Shown one piece after another: positions 18,203 to 28,411 of a DNA stretch of 40,223 nucleotides. Origin of the DNA: Bacteroidota bacterium (GTDB taxonomy: Bacteria > Bacteroidota > Bacteroidia > Chitinophagales > Saprospiraceae). The DNA lies in assembly GCA_029567325.1 (NCBI GenBank), contig JAKQLF010000298.1, positions 1 to 40,223 of the forward strand, in the 5' to 3' direction. The position numbers and the translations under genes are program-made. The notes beneath the pieces were generated by a model. The model saw nothing but the letters and a program-made list of their open reading frames with translations, was not told where the DNA came from and searched no databases. Position 1 is the stretch's first letter. Every line of letters begins with the position of its first letter.

Positions 18203-19317
18203 CAACTCAAAACATCAAGTACAGCTGTATATCTCAATTTAAAAGCTTCGGCTACAGCTTCATAAACTATTTTTCCTTTCACGATGTTGAGCCCTTCCCT
18301 CAAATCTTTATTGTCAATACAAGCCTTCTTCCAACCTTTATTAGCTAATTCCAGTGCGAAAGGCAAAGTTGCATTGGTTAAGGCGATGGTCGAAGTATAG
18401 GGAACTGCACCTGGCATATTGGCTACGCAATAATGGATGACGTCATCAATGACATAAATTGGGTCTTCGTGCGTGGTAGGTTTACAGGTTTCGATACATC
18501 CACCTTGATCGACTGCGACGTCAACCAAAACCGTACCTGGACGCATTTCCTTGAGCATTTCTCTCGTGATGAGGTGAGGTGCTTTGGCTCCAGGTATCAA
18601 TACTGCTCCAACGATCAAGTCATGGTCACCAATCAAACGTCTGATGTTGTATTCATTGGAATACATAGTGCTCACATTGGCAGGCATGATTTCACTCAAG
18701 TATCTGAGCCTTTTGAGACTTACGTCTAATATAGTAACATCAGCACCTAGGCCTGCAGCCATTTTTGCAGCATGTGTACCAACAATACCTCCACCAAGGA
18801 CCAAAACTTTACCCGGTTGAACGCCAGGAACACCTCCAAGCAAAACGCCTCTGCCGCCCATAGGCTTTTCAAGGTATTTAGCACCTTCTTGTATGGCCAT
18901 TCTACCCGCCACCTCACTCATAGGAATGAGCAGCGGTAAACTACCATCGGAAGAAGTAACTGTTTCATAGGCAAGACAAACTGCTTTTTGTTTGACCATT
19001 GCTTCTACCAATGGTTGGTAGGAAGCAAAGTGAAAATAGGTAAATAATAATTGATCTTCTTTGATCAATTCATATTCTGAAGCGATTGGCTCCTTGACCT
19101 TCATGATCATTTCAGCTTTTGCGTAAACTGCTGCGATATCAGGTAAAATTTGAGCACCAGCCTTTATATACTCTTCGTTGCGAAAACCGCTTCCAGTTCC
19201 TGCATTGTCCTGAACAAAAACTTCATGACCTCTTTTCTTAAATTCTACAACACCTGCAGGTGTAAGGGCAACCCTGTTTTCACTGGGTTTTATTTCTTTA
19301 GGAACACCAATTATCAT
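18202..19317 (-). CDS. ald: Alanine dehydrogenase
   Basis: The enzyme catalyses NAD-dependent oxidative deamination of L-alanine to pyruvate and ammonia, and the reverse. The 371-residue protein starts MIIGVPKEIKPSENRVALTP, the signature of the AlaDH/PNT family, and has the NAD-binding glycine-rich segment VLVLGGGIVGTHAAKMAAGL followed by VTILDVSLKRL. The ANMPGAVPYTSTIALTNATL region is also typical. It lies 245 bp downstream of the alanine:cation symporter gene, with a large hairpin between, and its stop overlaps ltaE. Confidence 0.95.
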   Translation of the reverse strand: MIIGVPKEIKPSENRVALTPAGVVEFKKRGHEVFVQDNAGTGSGFRNEEYIKAGAQILPDIAAVYAKAEMIMKVKEPIASEYELIKEDQLLFTYFHFASYQPLVEAMVKQKAVCLAYETVTSSDGSLPLLIPMSEVAGRMAIQEGAKYLEKPMGGRGVLLGGVPGVQPGKVLVLGGGIVGTHAAKMAAGLGADVTILDVSLKRLRYLSEIMPANVSTMYSNEYNIRRLIGDHDLIVGAVLIPGAKAPHLITREMLKEMRPGTVLVDVAVDQGGCIETCKPTTHEDPIYVIDDVIHYCVANMPGAVPYTSTIALTNATLPFALELANKGWKKACIDNKDLREGLNIVKGKIVYEAVAEAFKLRYTAVLDVLS

Positions 19318-19450
19318 TTGTTTTTTATCATTATTTGGTTAAGAATTATGGTTCATTTAAGCTTTCCTGATTTTATAAAAACTAAAACTGGAAGCGATCC
19401 TTAAGTTGCATATCTGGATCATTACTTAAACGATATTTTATTTTTATTTT

Positions 19451-19519
19451 ACTATTCAGCCATTCAATTTTGAATCAAAATTGAAAACATTTTTGATGCG
19501 AATTGAATGGCTGAATAGT
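19451..19519. terminator. 19-bp perfect inverted repeat between agcS and ald
   Basis: ACTATTCAGCCATTCAATT (19451-19469) is the exact reverse complement of 19501-19519; inside, ATCAAAA and TTTTGAT can add a further stem. It begins 44 bp after the symporter stop on the minus strand. A run of A/T follows on that side, so it may terminate or attenuate agcS transcription before ald. A small mobile palindrome is the alternative. Confidence 0.6.
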
Positions 19520-19562
19520 CACTATTGATTTAACTATTATACGATGATCTTTATTATCAAAA

Positions 19563-21212
19563 TTAATCACCCGTTTTTGTATTAAAATAAGTTTTTTCAC
19601 CTATGGCTTTCAAATATCGATTTATTTCTTTCTTCACTTCACCAGCAAGGAAAAATAAACCAATCATATTGGGAAATACCATTCCTAAAATCATGGCATC
19701 AGAAAAATTGAATACGGCTTGCATAGAAGAAGCACTACCTACTACAACCATGATGAGAAATAATACTTTGTAAGTCAAGTCAGCCGATCTGCTTTTGCCG
19801 AATAAGTATTTCCACGCCTGCAATCCATAATATGACCAAGAAATCATGGTCGAAACAGCAAATAACACAATGGCTATTGTAAGGACAATCGGAAACCATG
19901 ATATGGAATGTGCGAAAGCATCGGAAGTAAGGTCTACTCCACCAACAATTCTGCCACCTTCATTCATCATTACGTTACCAGCTCCATCTCCACCATAAGC
20001 AAAGAAACCATTGAAGTTATAAAGTACAATTACCAAGGCAGTTAAAGTACAAATCACCACTGTATCAATGAATGGCTCCAATAATGCAACAATACCCTCA
20101 GAAGCTGGAAATTTTGTTTTTACTGCACTGTGAGCAATGGAAGCAGATCCGGCACCAGCTTCATTGGAAAAAACAGCTCTTCTGAAACCTTGGACCAAAA
20201 CCCCAAAAAATCCACCCACTGCAGCATCTGAAGAAAACGCACTTTTCATGATGAGTGCAATGGCATCGTCTAATAGTCCAAAATTCATAAAGACGATAAT
20301 CAAACAGGCTAGAATATAAATTACTGCCATCATTGGAACCAACTTTTCTGTAACAGTTGCAATCCTTTTTATACCACCAATGATCACAATACCCACAATG
20401 ATTGCCAGAACGAATCCTAAAATAGCACCAATGGCTGGCGTTCCAGTGAGGCCAAATAAAGAGACCATTTGCTGTACTGCTTGATTTGCTTGCGCAGCAT
20501 TGCCACCACCAAAAGATCCACCAATACAAAGAATAGCAAACATTACAGCCAAGAATTTACCTAATCCTTTGTAGCCTTTCTCTTCAAAACCTTTGGTCAA
20601 ATAATACATAGGGCCGCCAAATACCGTTCCGTCAGGTCCAATATCCCTGTACTTCACACCCAATGTACATTCTACAAACTTGGTTGACATGCCTAGCAAT
20701 CCGCAAACTATCATCCAAAATGTAGCACCTGGTCCACCTATGGCAATAGCAATTGCTACTCCTGCAATGTTTCCTAAACCAACTGTACCAGAAACAGCTG
20801 TTGCCAAAGCTTGAAAATGGCTCACTTCCCCATGTTTACTTTCATCTCTGATCGTGTCCACGATGTCACCGTCTACCACATTTACATTTGAATTTCCGTC
20901 GGCATCACCAGCCATTTCTATGGCATCATATTTTCCGCTGACTACCCTAAGAGCCAATCCAAATCTTCTAATATTAACAAAGGAGAAATAAAGGGTAAAG
21001 TAGGCTGCACCAAAAACCAGTAAAGCAACTACAATAGGTACATTCGTTCCAGGTATATTGTATAAAACAATTCCCGCAAATGCATTTGAAACTGGAGTAA
21101 ACTTTTCGTCTATCCACGCATCTAGCCCAGCACCCTGCGCTTGACTTAGGATAGGAAATAAAGTGGCCGACACAAAAAGAAATAGACTTTTAATTGATTT
21201 TGTTAGAATCAT
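19563..21212 (-). CDS. Alanine (or glycine):cation symporter, AgcS family
   Basis: This inner-membrane transporter couples uptake of alanine or glycine to Na+ or H+. It has 549 residues with about eleven hydrophobic spans and the family signatures VSGTVGLGNIAGVAIAIAIG, FGGPMYYLTKG, GSFGGGNAAQANQ and RAVFSNEAGAGSASIAHSA. The N-terminus has a signal-peptide-like stretch (LFLFVSATLFPILSQAQ) not found in classic Gram-positive members. It lies upstream of ald and ltaE on the same strand, which fits alanine import followed by deamination. Confidence 0.93.
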   Translation of the reverse strand: MILTKSIKSLFLFVSATLFPILSQAQGAGLDAWIDEKFTPVSNAFAGIVLYNIPGTNVPIVVALLVFGAAYFTLYFSFVNIRRFGLALRVVSGKYDAIEMAGDADGNSNVNVVDGDIVDTIRDESKHGEVSHFQALATAVSGTVGLGNIAGVAIAIAIGGPGATFWMIVCGLLGMSTKFVECTLGVKYRDIGPDGTVFGGPMYYLTKGFEEKGYKGLGKFLAVMFAILCIGGSFGGGNAAQANQAVQQMVSLFGLTGTPAIGAILGFVLAIIVGIVIIGGIKRIATVTEKLVPMMAVIYILACLIIVFMNFGLLDDAIALIMKSAFSSDAAVGGFFGVLVQGFRRAVFSNEAGAGSASIAHSAVKTKFPASEGIVALLEPFIDTVVICTLTALVIVLYNFNGFFAYGGDGAGNVMMNEGGRIVGGVDLTSDAFAHSISWFPIVLTIAIVLFAVSTMISWSYYGLQAWKYLFGKSRSADLTYKVLFLIMVVVGSASSMQAVFNFSDAMILGMVFPNMIGLFFLAGEVKKEINRYLKAIGEKTYFNTKTGD

Positions 21213-21391
21213 GGTGTTTGTTTCATTGGTTAGTAAATATGATTAGCCCTAAGAGCAGTGGGATGACTACAACATTGGGTACACAATGATAAATAAAAAT
21301 GTTTAAATGAATACAAAATTTAGAAAATACGTAAAAAGTATGGCTTCAACTTAGACTCTTGTTGATTTTAAAACATCACTTTTTATGGTTT

Positions 21392-21778
21392 TTAGTCCAA
21401 ATCTTTGACCTTCCAGGGTGGATTTAACCTGTTTTCCCCTGCGTGGTAAAGGATCAATTGATTACCATCCGGATCCTTGAGTCTTACTTCTTTCCATAAC
21501 CAAGGCTGATCCGTTGGTTGATCTTCGAATGTGATTCCAACCTTCAATAATTCATCTACTTGTTTTTCTAAATCATCACATTCAAAATAAATCCAAATAC
21601 CATCACCTTGTGGCAACTGATCAACTTTATGGACAGAGAAAGTTCCTTGACCGTCAGGGCATAAGAATCGTAAATAATTTGGAAGGGATTTTACGATGAG
21701 TTTAAATCCCAATTTTTGGTAAAATTCTAGGCTTACAACCAAATCTAAAGAAGGAATAGTTATTTGGTTGAGTATCAT
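21392..21778 (-). CDS. VOC-superfamily (glyoxalase-like) protein
   Basis: This 128-residue protein has one vicinal-oxygen-chelate domain made of two beta-alpha-beta-beta-beta modules. The first starts ILNQITIPSLDLVVSLEFYQ; the second ends VRLKDPDGNQLILYHAG, the typical C-terminal VOC strand. Such small proteins act as isomerases, dioxygenases or drug-binding resistance proteins. The enzyme type cannot be told here. It starts 9 bp after the TolC-like gene and is probably the last gene of the efflux operon, which would fit a detoxification role. Confidence 0.82.
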   Translation of the reverse strand: MILNQITIPSLDLVVSLEFYQKLGFKLIVKSLPNYLRFLCPDGQGTFSVHKVDQLPQGDGIWIYFECDDLEKQVDELLKVGITFEDQPTDQPWLWKEVRLKDPDGNQLILYHAGENRLNPPWKVKDLD

Positions 21779-21787
21779 GATGTCCTG

Positions 21788-23077
21788 CTATTTAGAAATC
21801 CTTTCAATTTCCAATTCTGCAAATCTCACATCATAGTAAGCATCTACATAACGATTTAAAGCAGCATCGTATCTTTGTTGTGCTTCATTGAGATCAAGGA
21901 TGGTAGAACCTCCCAATCTGAATTTTTCCAGAGAGATTTGGAGATTTTCTTCCGCTATTGTTTTATTGGTCTCCTCAACTTCAAGTAATTTTTTGGTAGC
22001 AACCAATTGATTGACAGCAACGCTGATCTCAGATTTGATGCTCGAAATAGTCGCTTCTTTTTGTCTGGCTATGATGTCACTCCTGAAAGCTGCTATTTCT
22101 GTTTGTTTGCGGTTTTGGTGACCATCATAAATGTTCCAGGTGGAAGTAATTCCGACTGAAAGCCCTAAATTTTGATTGAGGAGAATGAGTCCAGCGTTTG
22201 TATTGCTCAGACTATATCCAAATGCGGTATTGAGTGAAATCGTGGGCAACTTTGCGCCTTGTAGTTCTTTCACCCTCAAATCATTGATTATTAAATCTTT
22301 ATCAATCAATTTTATTGCCTCATCATTTTCTAAGGCCATTTTCAACAAACCATCTTTAGCTGTTTCATCTAATTTGGGCACTACTGCTTCTGTATCAAAT
22401 AATTCATCAGCCTCCCTGCCCAGCAACAAATTGAAAACAACTTTCTGATTATCTAAAACAATTTGAGCAGTTTGAATGGCGGCAACCTGTGCATTCAAGT
22501 CATTCTGAGATTGCAAATAATCCAATTTTGATCCTCGTCCTATTTGCCATCTTTCTTGTGTAATCTTCACCCGCTCTTCGTAATATTTAATGATTGTTTG
22601 CAAGAAACTGATGGTCTCTTTTTGCTTGGCTATTGTATAATAAGCAATAGAGACCTGATACTCCAAAAAATCCTCTGTGTCCTGTACAGTAAGCAAACTT
22701 CTATCGCTTTGTGCTTGCAAAATACTGTATCTGGTCTTGCCTCGACTTCCATCAAATAATGTCCAGCTGAGCGCTACATTGGAATTGGGTGCAACAGATC
22801 TACCAAATCTATTGATGTTTCTCCCATCAATGAAACTTTGATTTACGTTATTGAATGATGAACCAAAGTTTACATTCCAATCAATTCTTGGCGTCATACC
22901 AGCATTACCTTTATAAACTTGCATTTGATCCAGTGCTGCGGTCATCCTGCTGATTTCCAGACCGTCATTTGCCTTTTTGGCCAGAGCAATTGCGTCTTGA
23001 AGGGTTAAAACTGCTTGACCGAAAGTATAAAAACAGCTTCCCAAAAGCAGCAATAAACTCAATATATTTCTCCTCAT
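21788..23077 (-). CDS. TolC-family outer-membrane efflux channel
   Basis: This is the outer-membrane factor of the RND pump. From the ATG at 23077 (MRRNILSLLLLLGSCFYTFG) it has 429 residues with a signal peptide. The reading frame continues 37 codons further upstream, into the RND gene, without protein features. The mature part has the two long coiled-coil repeats of TolC proteins: the first begins LTLQDAIALAKKANDG and the second ends with LRLGG-like FRLGGSTILDLNEAQQRYDAA, the family's characteristic closing motif. It lies 10 bp after the pump gene and shares its operon. Confidence 0.9.
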   Translation of the reverse strand: MRRNILSLLLLLGSCFYTFGQAVLTLQDAIALAKKANDGLEISRMTAALDQMQVYKGNAGMTPRIDWNVNFGSSFNNVNQSFIDGRNINRFGRSVAPNSNVALSWTLFDGSRGKTRYSILQAQSDRSLLTVQDTEDFLEYQVSIAYYTIAKQKETISFLQTIIKYYEERVKITQERWQIGRGSKLDYLQSQNDLNAQVAAIQTAQIVLDNQKVVFNLLLGREADELFDTEAVVPKLDETAKDGLLKMALENDEAIKLIDKDLIINDLRVKELQGAKLPTISLNTAFGYSLSNTNAGLILLNQNLGLSVGITSTWNIYDGHQNRKQTEIAAFRSDIIARQKEATISSIKSEISVAVNQLVATKKLLEVEETNKTIAEENLQISLEKFRLGGSTILDLNEAQQRYDAALNRYVDAYYDVRFAELEIERISK

Positions 23078-23087
23078 ATTTCTACAA

Positions 23088-26000
23088 TTAATAAACTTTT
23101 TCTCCAGCAGCTTCCATTTGTTCAATCTCTTTTCTAACTCTGAAGGTTTTCTTTTTAGAAAGCAAAATGTACATGGCTGGAATGACATACAATGTCAGAA
23201 CTAGTGAAAACAATAAACCTCCCATCACGACAATACCCATTGATTTTCTGCTGGCTCCAGCTGCACCCAAAGACAAAGCGATAGGCGCTGCACCAAGTAC
23301 CGTTGCAAGGGTGGTCATCAAAATGGGTCTCAATCTCATGGTTGCTGCCTTAATAGCTGCCTCCATTTTTTCATGTCCATCTTCCCGTAGTTGGTTGGCA
23401 AACTCCACAATCAGGATACCATTTTTCGTTACCAAACCGATCAACATGATGATACCTATCTGACTAAATATGTTGAGCGTCTGATCAAAAAACCACAATG
23501 AAAATATCGCCCCTGCCAATGCCAGAGGAACCGTAAGCATGATGACAAATGGATCAATAAATGATTCAAATTGGGCAGCCAGGATCAAATAAACGAGTAA
23601 TAAAGCCAAGAAAAATGAAAACAATGTATTGGAAGAACTCTCCGCAAAATCTCGTGCACTACCTGTTAAGTCAGATTTAATGGTTTCATCTGCCAATGAT
23701 TCTTTGATCGCATCCATTGCAGCAATACCATCACCAATGGTTTTACCAGGTGCAAGGCCCGCAGAAACTGTCGCACTCATGAACTGATTATAGTGGTACA
23801 ATTGAGGTGGACTACTTTCTTCATCAGCCGTTACAAAATTGTCCAACTGTATCAACTCACCTGTATTGTTTTTAACGTACATACTTTTTAAATCCAATGG
23901 CTCATCTCTGTCATTGCTTTCAAATTGACCAATCACGCTATATTGACGTCCATTTTGATTGAAGTAACCAAATCTCTGACCTGCGAATGCCAGTTGCATT
24001 GTTTGAGCAACATCTGCCACAGAAACGCCCATGCTTTTTGCTTTTTCACGGTCTATTTTAACTGAAATTTCTGGTTTGCTAAATTTAAGATCTACCTCAT
24101 AGACAGGGAATGTTGGATCTTCTGCCACTTTTTCCAGAAATTTTGGTAAATACTCATTGAGTTTTTGAAAATTTGGGGCCTGTATAACATATTGCATTGG
24201 AAGTCCGCCTCTTCTATTGAGTGAAATAGTTTGTTGCTCACTGGCAAATGCCTTACCATTATTCAGTTTCCTAAATTGTCCATTGACATAATCAGAGATT
24301 TCTGTTTGAGATTTGGTACGAGTTTCTTTTGGAGTCAACATAATTCTTCCAAAAGCCGTATTTGGCGCTCCAGATCCAGCAAAACCCGGCGCTGTGACCG
24401 TCAGCATATTTTCCACCTCGGGTACAGAATCCAAAATTTTGCCCGTCATTTGTTGGACGTATTTGTCCATGAATTCAAAAGAAGATCCCTCTGGAGAAGA
24501 TATATTTAATCTAAATGCTGATCTATCATCTATTGGTGCAAGTTCTGATTTCAGCGGTTTTCCAAAAAAATAAACCATTGCCAAGGTTATTCCCAAAATT
24601 GGAATAGCCATCCAGGTTCGCTTCATGAAATTCTTGAGACCTTTTTCATAACCACTTTCCATGTTTCTAAAAAATGGTTCTGTTGCTTCATAGAATTTAT
24701 TTGGCTTGTCCTTTTTTCTGACCAAATAGGCATTGAGCATAGGTGTCAAAGTCAGCGACACAAAAGCTGAAATAAGAACCGCAGATGCAAGGACTATTCC
24801 AAACTCTCTAAATAACTTACCAACGAATCCTTCCATGAAAATGACTGGTAAGAACACGGCGGCAAGCGTTATCGACGTAGATAATATCGCGAATAATATC
24901 TCATTGGATCCTTTGATGGCTGCTTGAATCGGGCTCATGCCTTCCTCTATTTTTTTGAAAATATTTTCTGTGACCACGATTCCATCATCTACCACAAGAC
25001 CCGTTGCGAGTACAATGGCCAATAGCGTCAATACATTGATCGAAAATCCAAAAATATACATGACAAAAAAGGTACCTATTAAAGATACTGGAATATCAAT
25101 CAATGGCCTGATAGCAATGATCCAATCTCTGAAAAACAAAAAGATAATGATGACCACCAGCCCTATTGCTATGAGAAGAGTTTCTTTTACTTCAAATATA
25201 GACTGCCGTACAAAAACGGTATTGTCAAATAACATATCTATTTTATAACCTTGAGGCAATTCTTTTTTGACCTCCACCAATCTTTCACTCAAAACATCAC
25301 TAATTTCAATGAAGTTACTTCCTGGCTGAGGCTGAATGGCCAAACCAACCCTAGGTTCTCGATTGACTCTGAGTAACGTTTGCTGATTTTCAGCCTCTAT
25401 CCCAGCATAACCGATATCCTTCAGAGTGACAATCTGATCTCCACTAGACTTAATAATGAGGTTATTAAAATCATCTTCTGTTGTCAATTTTCCTGAGGTC
25501 TTTACCGTCAATTCTGTCATTTTGCCCTCTATCTTTCCACTCGGCAACTCTACATTTTCTCTATCCAAGGCAGTTTTTACATCTTGAGTAGTAATACCCA
25601 ATGAAGACATTTTATCAGGATTCATCCAAAGTCTCATGGAAATTCTTTTCAAACCCCACAATTGAATGTTGCTCACGCCACTTATATTTTGGAATCTTGG
25701 CGCAATGACATTTTCCGCATAATCGCTGATTTCTATGATGTCTTTATCATTATTGCTTAATGACATTGCAAAAATTGCATCAGAGTTGGAGTCAGCTTTA
25801 CTCACTACAGGAATGCCGTCTAAATCTCTTGGAAGTTGTTGCACCGCTTGTGTCACCTTATCCCGGACATCATTGGCTGCTCTCTCCATATCAACACCCA
25901 GTTCAAATTCAATGGTGATGTTTGCAGACCCCTGATTACTCGCCGAACTTACCGTTCTGATCCCTTCAACAGAATTGAGCACTTTTTCGAGAGGCACCGT

Positions 26001-26189
26001 TATTTGAGATTCGACAATATCAGCATTTGCTCCAGGATAACTCGCTCTGACCGACACCACTGGTGGGTCAATAGAAGGAAATTCCCTGACGCTCAAGGAC
26101 TGATAACTGATTACTCCAAATAAGACGATCAGCAAGTTGAGCACGATGGCCAAAACTGGCCTTTTGATTGAAAGTGTTGATAATGACAT
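23088..26189 (-). CDS. RND-family multidrug efflux pump (HAE1/AcrB type)
   Basis: This proton-driven inner-membrane pump has 1033 residues, the full length of AcrB homologues. The N-terminus LSIKRPVLAIVLNLLIVLFG is the first membrane helix; the proton-relay pair Asp401-Asp402 lies in GLVVDDGIVVTENIF of TM4, and two large periplasmic domains follow TM1 and TM7. It works with the adaptor encoded 2 bp upstream and the TolC-like channel downstream. The family exports hydrophobic drugs, dyes, bile-salt-like compounds or metabolites; the substrate is not readable from sequence. No local regulator gene is adjacent. Confidence 0.95.
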   Translation of the reverse strand: MSLSTLSIKRPVLAIVLNLLIVLFGVISYQSLSVREFPSIDPPVVSVRASYPGANADIVESQITVPLEKVLNSVEGIRTVSSASNQGSANITIEFELGVDMERAANDVRDKVTQAVQQLPRDLDGIPVVSKADSNSDAIFAMSLSNNDKDIIEISDYAENVIAPRFQNISGVSNIQLWGLKRISMRLWMNPDKMSSLGITTQDVKTALDRENVELPSGKIEGKMTELTVKTSGKLTTEDDFNNLIIKSSGDQIVTLKDIGYAGIEAENQQTLLRVNREPRVGLAIQPQPGSNFIEISDVLSERLVEVKKELPQGYKIDMLFDNTVFVRQSIFEVKETLLIAIGLVVIIIFLFFRDWIIAIRPLIDIPVSLIGTFFVMYIFGFSINVLTLLAIVLATGLVVDDGIVVTENIFKKIEEGMSPIQAAIKGSNEILFAILSTSITLAAVFLPVIFMEGFVGKLFREFGIVLASAVLISAFVSLTLTPMLNAYLVRKKDKPNKFYEATEPFFRNMESGYEKGLKNFMKRTWMAIPILGITLAMVYFFGKPLKSELAPIDDRSAFRLNISSPEGSSFEFMDKYVQQMTGKILDSVPEVENMLTVTAPGFAGSGAPNTAFGRIMLTPKETRTKSQTEISDYVNGQFRKLNNGKAFASEQQTISLNRRGGLPMQYVIQAPNFQKLNEYLPKFLEKVAEDPTFPVYEVDLKFSKPEISVKIDREKAKSMGVSVADVAQTMQLAFAGQRFGYFNQNGRQYSVIGQFESNDRDEPLDLKSMYVKNNTGELIQLDNFVTADEESSPPQLYHYNQFMSATVSAGLAPGKTIGDGIAAMDAIKESLADETIKSDLTGSARDFAESSSNTLFSFFLALLLVYLILAAQFESFIDPFVIMLTVPLALAGAIFSLWFFDQTLNIFSQIGIIMLIGLVTKNGILIVEFANQLREDGHEKMEAAIKAATMRLRPILMTTLATVLGAAPIALSLGAAGASRKSMGIVVMGGLLFSLVLTLYVIPAMYILLSKKKTFRVRKEIEQMEAAGEKVY

Positions 26190-26191
26190 TC

Positions 26192-27298
26192 CTATTCTAC
26201 GCTTATGGTTTTCTGAGCAAGGATAGGTTGCCCTTCCTTGATATTCATCAAACCTGATACAACAATGGTGTCTCCTACATCTAAGCCCGAGGTAACTTCA
26301 AGCAACTTGTCTGTTCTTGTACCAGAAGTAATGGCACGTTCTACAGACATTCCATTTTTAACTAAAAATACTTTTTTCCCTCCAGCAAAAGGAATAATTG
26401 CTTCTGTTGGAACCTTGATGGTTTTGTGCGCTCCCAAAGGCACATTGACTCTTACAAACATTCCTGGCAACAACTCACCATTTGAATTTGGTAATGACGT
26501 TCTTACTTTTATTGTCCTGAGTGTTTGATCTACTGTTGGGTCCAAAGCAACGACTGTTGCACTGTATGGCTTGTCGCTTCCATCTAGATTGATTGAAACT
26601 TTGCTGCCTACTTTTATGCGGCTGCTATATTTCTCTGGCACTGTGAAGTCCATTTTAATTGGATTTGTTTGTACAAGTGTGGCAATAGACATAGTTGGTG
26701 TAACATAAGCACCTAAACTGATGTTTTTAAATCCAATTCTTCCCGAAAATGGGGCTCTGACTTCGGTTTGTCTGAGAGACACTTCAAGTAATTCACGGTC
26801 AGCACTCAAGGTGTTGATTTTATTGAGCGCAATGTCGTATTCTTCTTTGCTGATCGCATTAATGTCCAATAATTTTTTTTGTCTTGCCTCTATTTGCTGA
26901 GCCAACTCTGCTTCATATTCCAATTTTTTCAAACTGGCACGCAAATCTGAATCTTTGATTTTTGCTATGAGTTGACCTTTATTGACATAACTGCCTTCTT
27001 TGATATTGAGTGCGGTCAACAAACCTGAAACTTCACTGCGTAAATCAACAGACTCATTGGCAACCATGGAGCCCGTTGCAACAATCTCACCTTCAGACAT
27101 ACTTTCTTGTGCCACCAAAATATCTACTCTCATTGCAGGTGCAGCACCTGGACCACCGCCTGGGCTACCACCTGCCATAGTTTTGCCTGGCGCGGCTGGC
27201 ATCTGGCCGCCTGCTTTTTCCACTTTACTCGGGAAAAAAAAGATCTTAGCTAATATCATTGCAATGATCAATACAGCTACTATCAAAATAGACTTCAT
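26192..27298 (-). CDS. RND efflux periplasmic adaptor (membrane fusion protein)
   Basis: The adaptor links the RND pump to the TolC-like channel. The chosen ATG at 27298 (MKSILIVAVLIIAMILAKIF) starts directly at a membrane anchor; 30 upstream codons in frame have no support. A Gly/Pro/Met-rich linker (about residues 35-58) leads into the lipoyl half-motif (VDLRSEVSGLLTALNIKEGS), a coiled-coil hairpin (about 120-165), the second lipoyl half (VRAPFSGRIGFKNISLGAYV) and a beta-barrel. It is the first gene of the operon, with only 2 bp between it and the pump gene. Confidence 0.92.
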   Translation of the reverse strand: MKSILIVAVLIIAMILAKIFFFPSKVEKAGGQMPAAPGKTMAGGSPGGGPGAAPAMRVDILVAQESMSEGEIVATGSMVANESVDLRSEVSGLLTALNIKEGSYVNKGQLIAKIKDSDLRASLKKLEYEAELAQQIEARQKKLLDINAISKEEYDIALNKINTLSADRELLEVSLRQTEVRAPFSGRIGFKNISLGAYVTPTMSIATLVQTNPIKMDFTVPEKYSSRIKVGSKVSINLDGSDKPYSATVVALDPTVDQTLRTIKVRTSLPNSNGELLPGMFVRVNVPLGAHKTIKVPTEAIIPFAGGKKVFLVKNGMSVERAITSGTRTDKLLEVTSGLDVGDTIVVSGLMNIKEGQPILAQKTISVE

Positions 27299-27540
27299 AC
27301 AAACAACTTTATGGATAAAAATAAGTAGAGATTCATTTGGGAAGATGAAACTACTCGGATTTAACACGCGAAAAAACCGAATGACCACATATTAAATATA
27401 TTTTAACAAAGATTCGCCTATTTTTATTGAAAATCTTTCAAGAAACAAAAATTTAATAAAATAGGTGTACAAATTCGTATATACCTTTTTCATCATATGA
27501 AGCTTTCGCACCCAAGCCTATTTTATTCCAACAATTCAAA

Positions 27541-27548
27541 TATCTTTG
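27541..27548 (+). promoter_or_regulatory. TAnnTTTG promoter element for murI
   Basis: TATCTTTG matches the Bacteroidota -7 consensus exactly and lies 25 bp before the murI start. A clear -33 TTG is not seen at the expected distance. Confidence 0.4.
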
Positions 27549-27572
27549 AATAGAAATTATTAAAAAAAAGCA

Positions 27573-28400
27573 GTGACTAAAAATTGTCCTATTGGCGTTT
27601 TTGATAGTGGTTCAGGAGGACTCACCATTCTTAAAGAGTTTTTGAAAATATTACCTGACTACGATTACATTTATTTGGGAGATCATGCCCGGGCACCTTA
27701 TGGAACTCGCTCATTCGAAATCGTTTATGAATATACGCTCCAAGCTGTAAAGTGGTTTTTTGATCAAGGTTGTGAACTCGTTATCATCGCTTGCAATACA
27801 GCCTCGGCTAAAGCATTGCGCACCATACAACAAAGAGATTTACAAAAGATCACCAAAACTGGAAGGGTTCTGGGCGTCATCCGGCCAACTACAGAAATCA
27901 TCGGTACTAAAACTCAAACCAAACACATTGGAATTTTTGCAACTACTGGAACCGTGGCTTCTCAATCTTACATTTTGGAGCTCGAACACCTGTGGCCAAA
28001 TGTCACTGCTCATCAACAAGCTTGTCCCATGTGGGTTCCACTCATAGAAAACAACGAACATCTTGATCCCGGAGCAGATTATTTTGTGCAGAAGTATATT
28101 GATTTATTGCTAGAACAAGAAACATCCATAGATACCATATTATTGGCTTGTACCCATTATCCTTTGATCAGTCACAAGATTAAAGAAAGACTTCCTGCTC
28201 ACATTCAAGTATTTGAACAAGGTGAAATCGTTGCAAAGAGTCTTCTAAGTTATTTGCAAAGACACCCGGAGATTGCTCAAAAGATCAGTAGTGGTAAGGA
28301 GATTACATTTTACACCACTGAGCATGCAGAAAGATTCAACCAAAAAGCAGCGTTATTTTTTGGTGAAAACATTCAATCAAAACATTTAGAAAGATTGTAA
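27573..28400 (+). CDS. murI: Glutamate racemase
   Basis: The enzyme makes D-glutamate for peptidoglycan. It has 275 residues with the N-terminal PIGVFDSGSGGLTILKE containing the conserved Asp11, the first catalytic Cys74 in IIACNTASA and the second Cys193 in LLACTHYPL. The start is GTG at 27573. It heads a tight run with the glycerophosphodiesterase gene (11 bp later) and the YheT-type hydrolase gene (9 bp later), likely one operon. Confidence 0.95.
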   Translation: MTKNCPIGVFDSGSGGLTILKEFLKILPDYDYIYLGDHARAPYGTRSFEIVYEYTLQAVKWFFDQGCELVIIACNTASAKALRTIQQRDLQKITKTGRVLGVIRPTTEIIGTKTQTKHIGIFATTGTVASQSYILELEHLWPNVTAHQQACPMWVPLIENNEHLDPGADYFVQKYIDLLLEQETSIDTILLACTHYPLISHKIKERLPAHIQVFEQGEIVAKSLLSYLQRHPEIAQKISSGKEITFYTTEHAERFNQKAALFFGENIQSKHLERL

Positions 28401-28411
28401 TTCGGTAGAAA

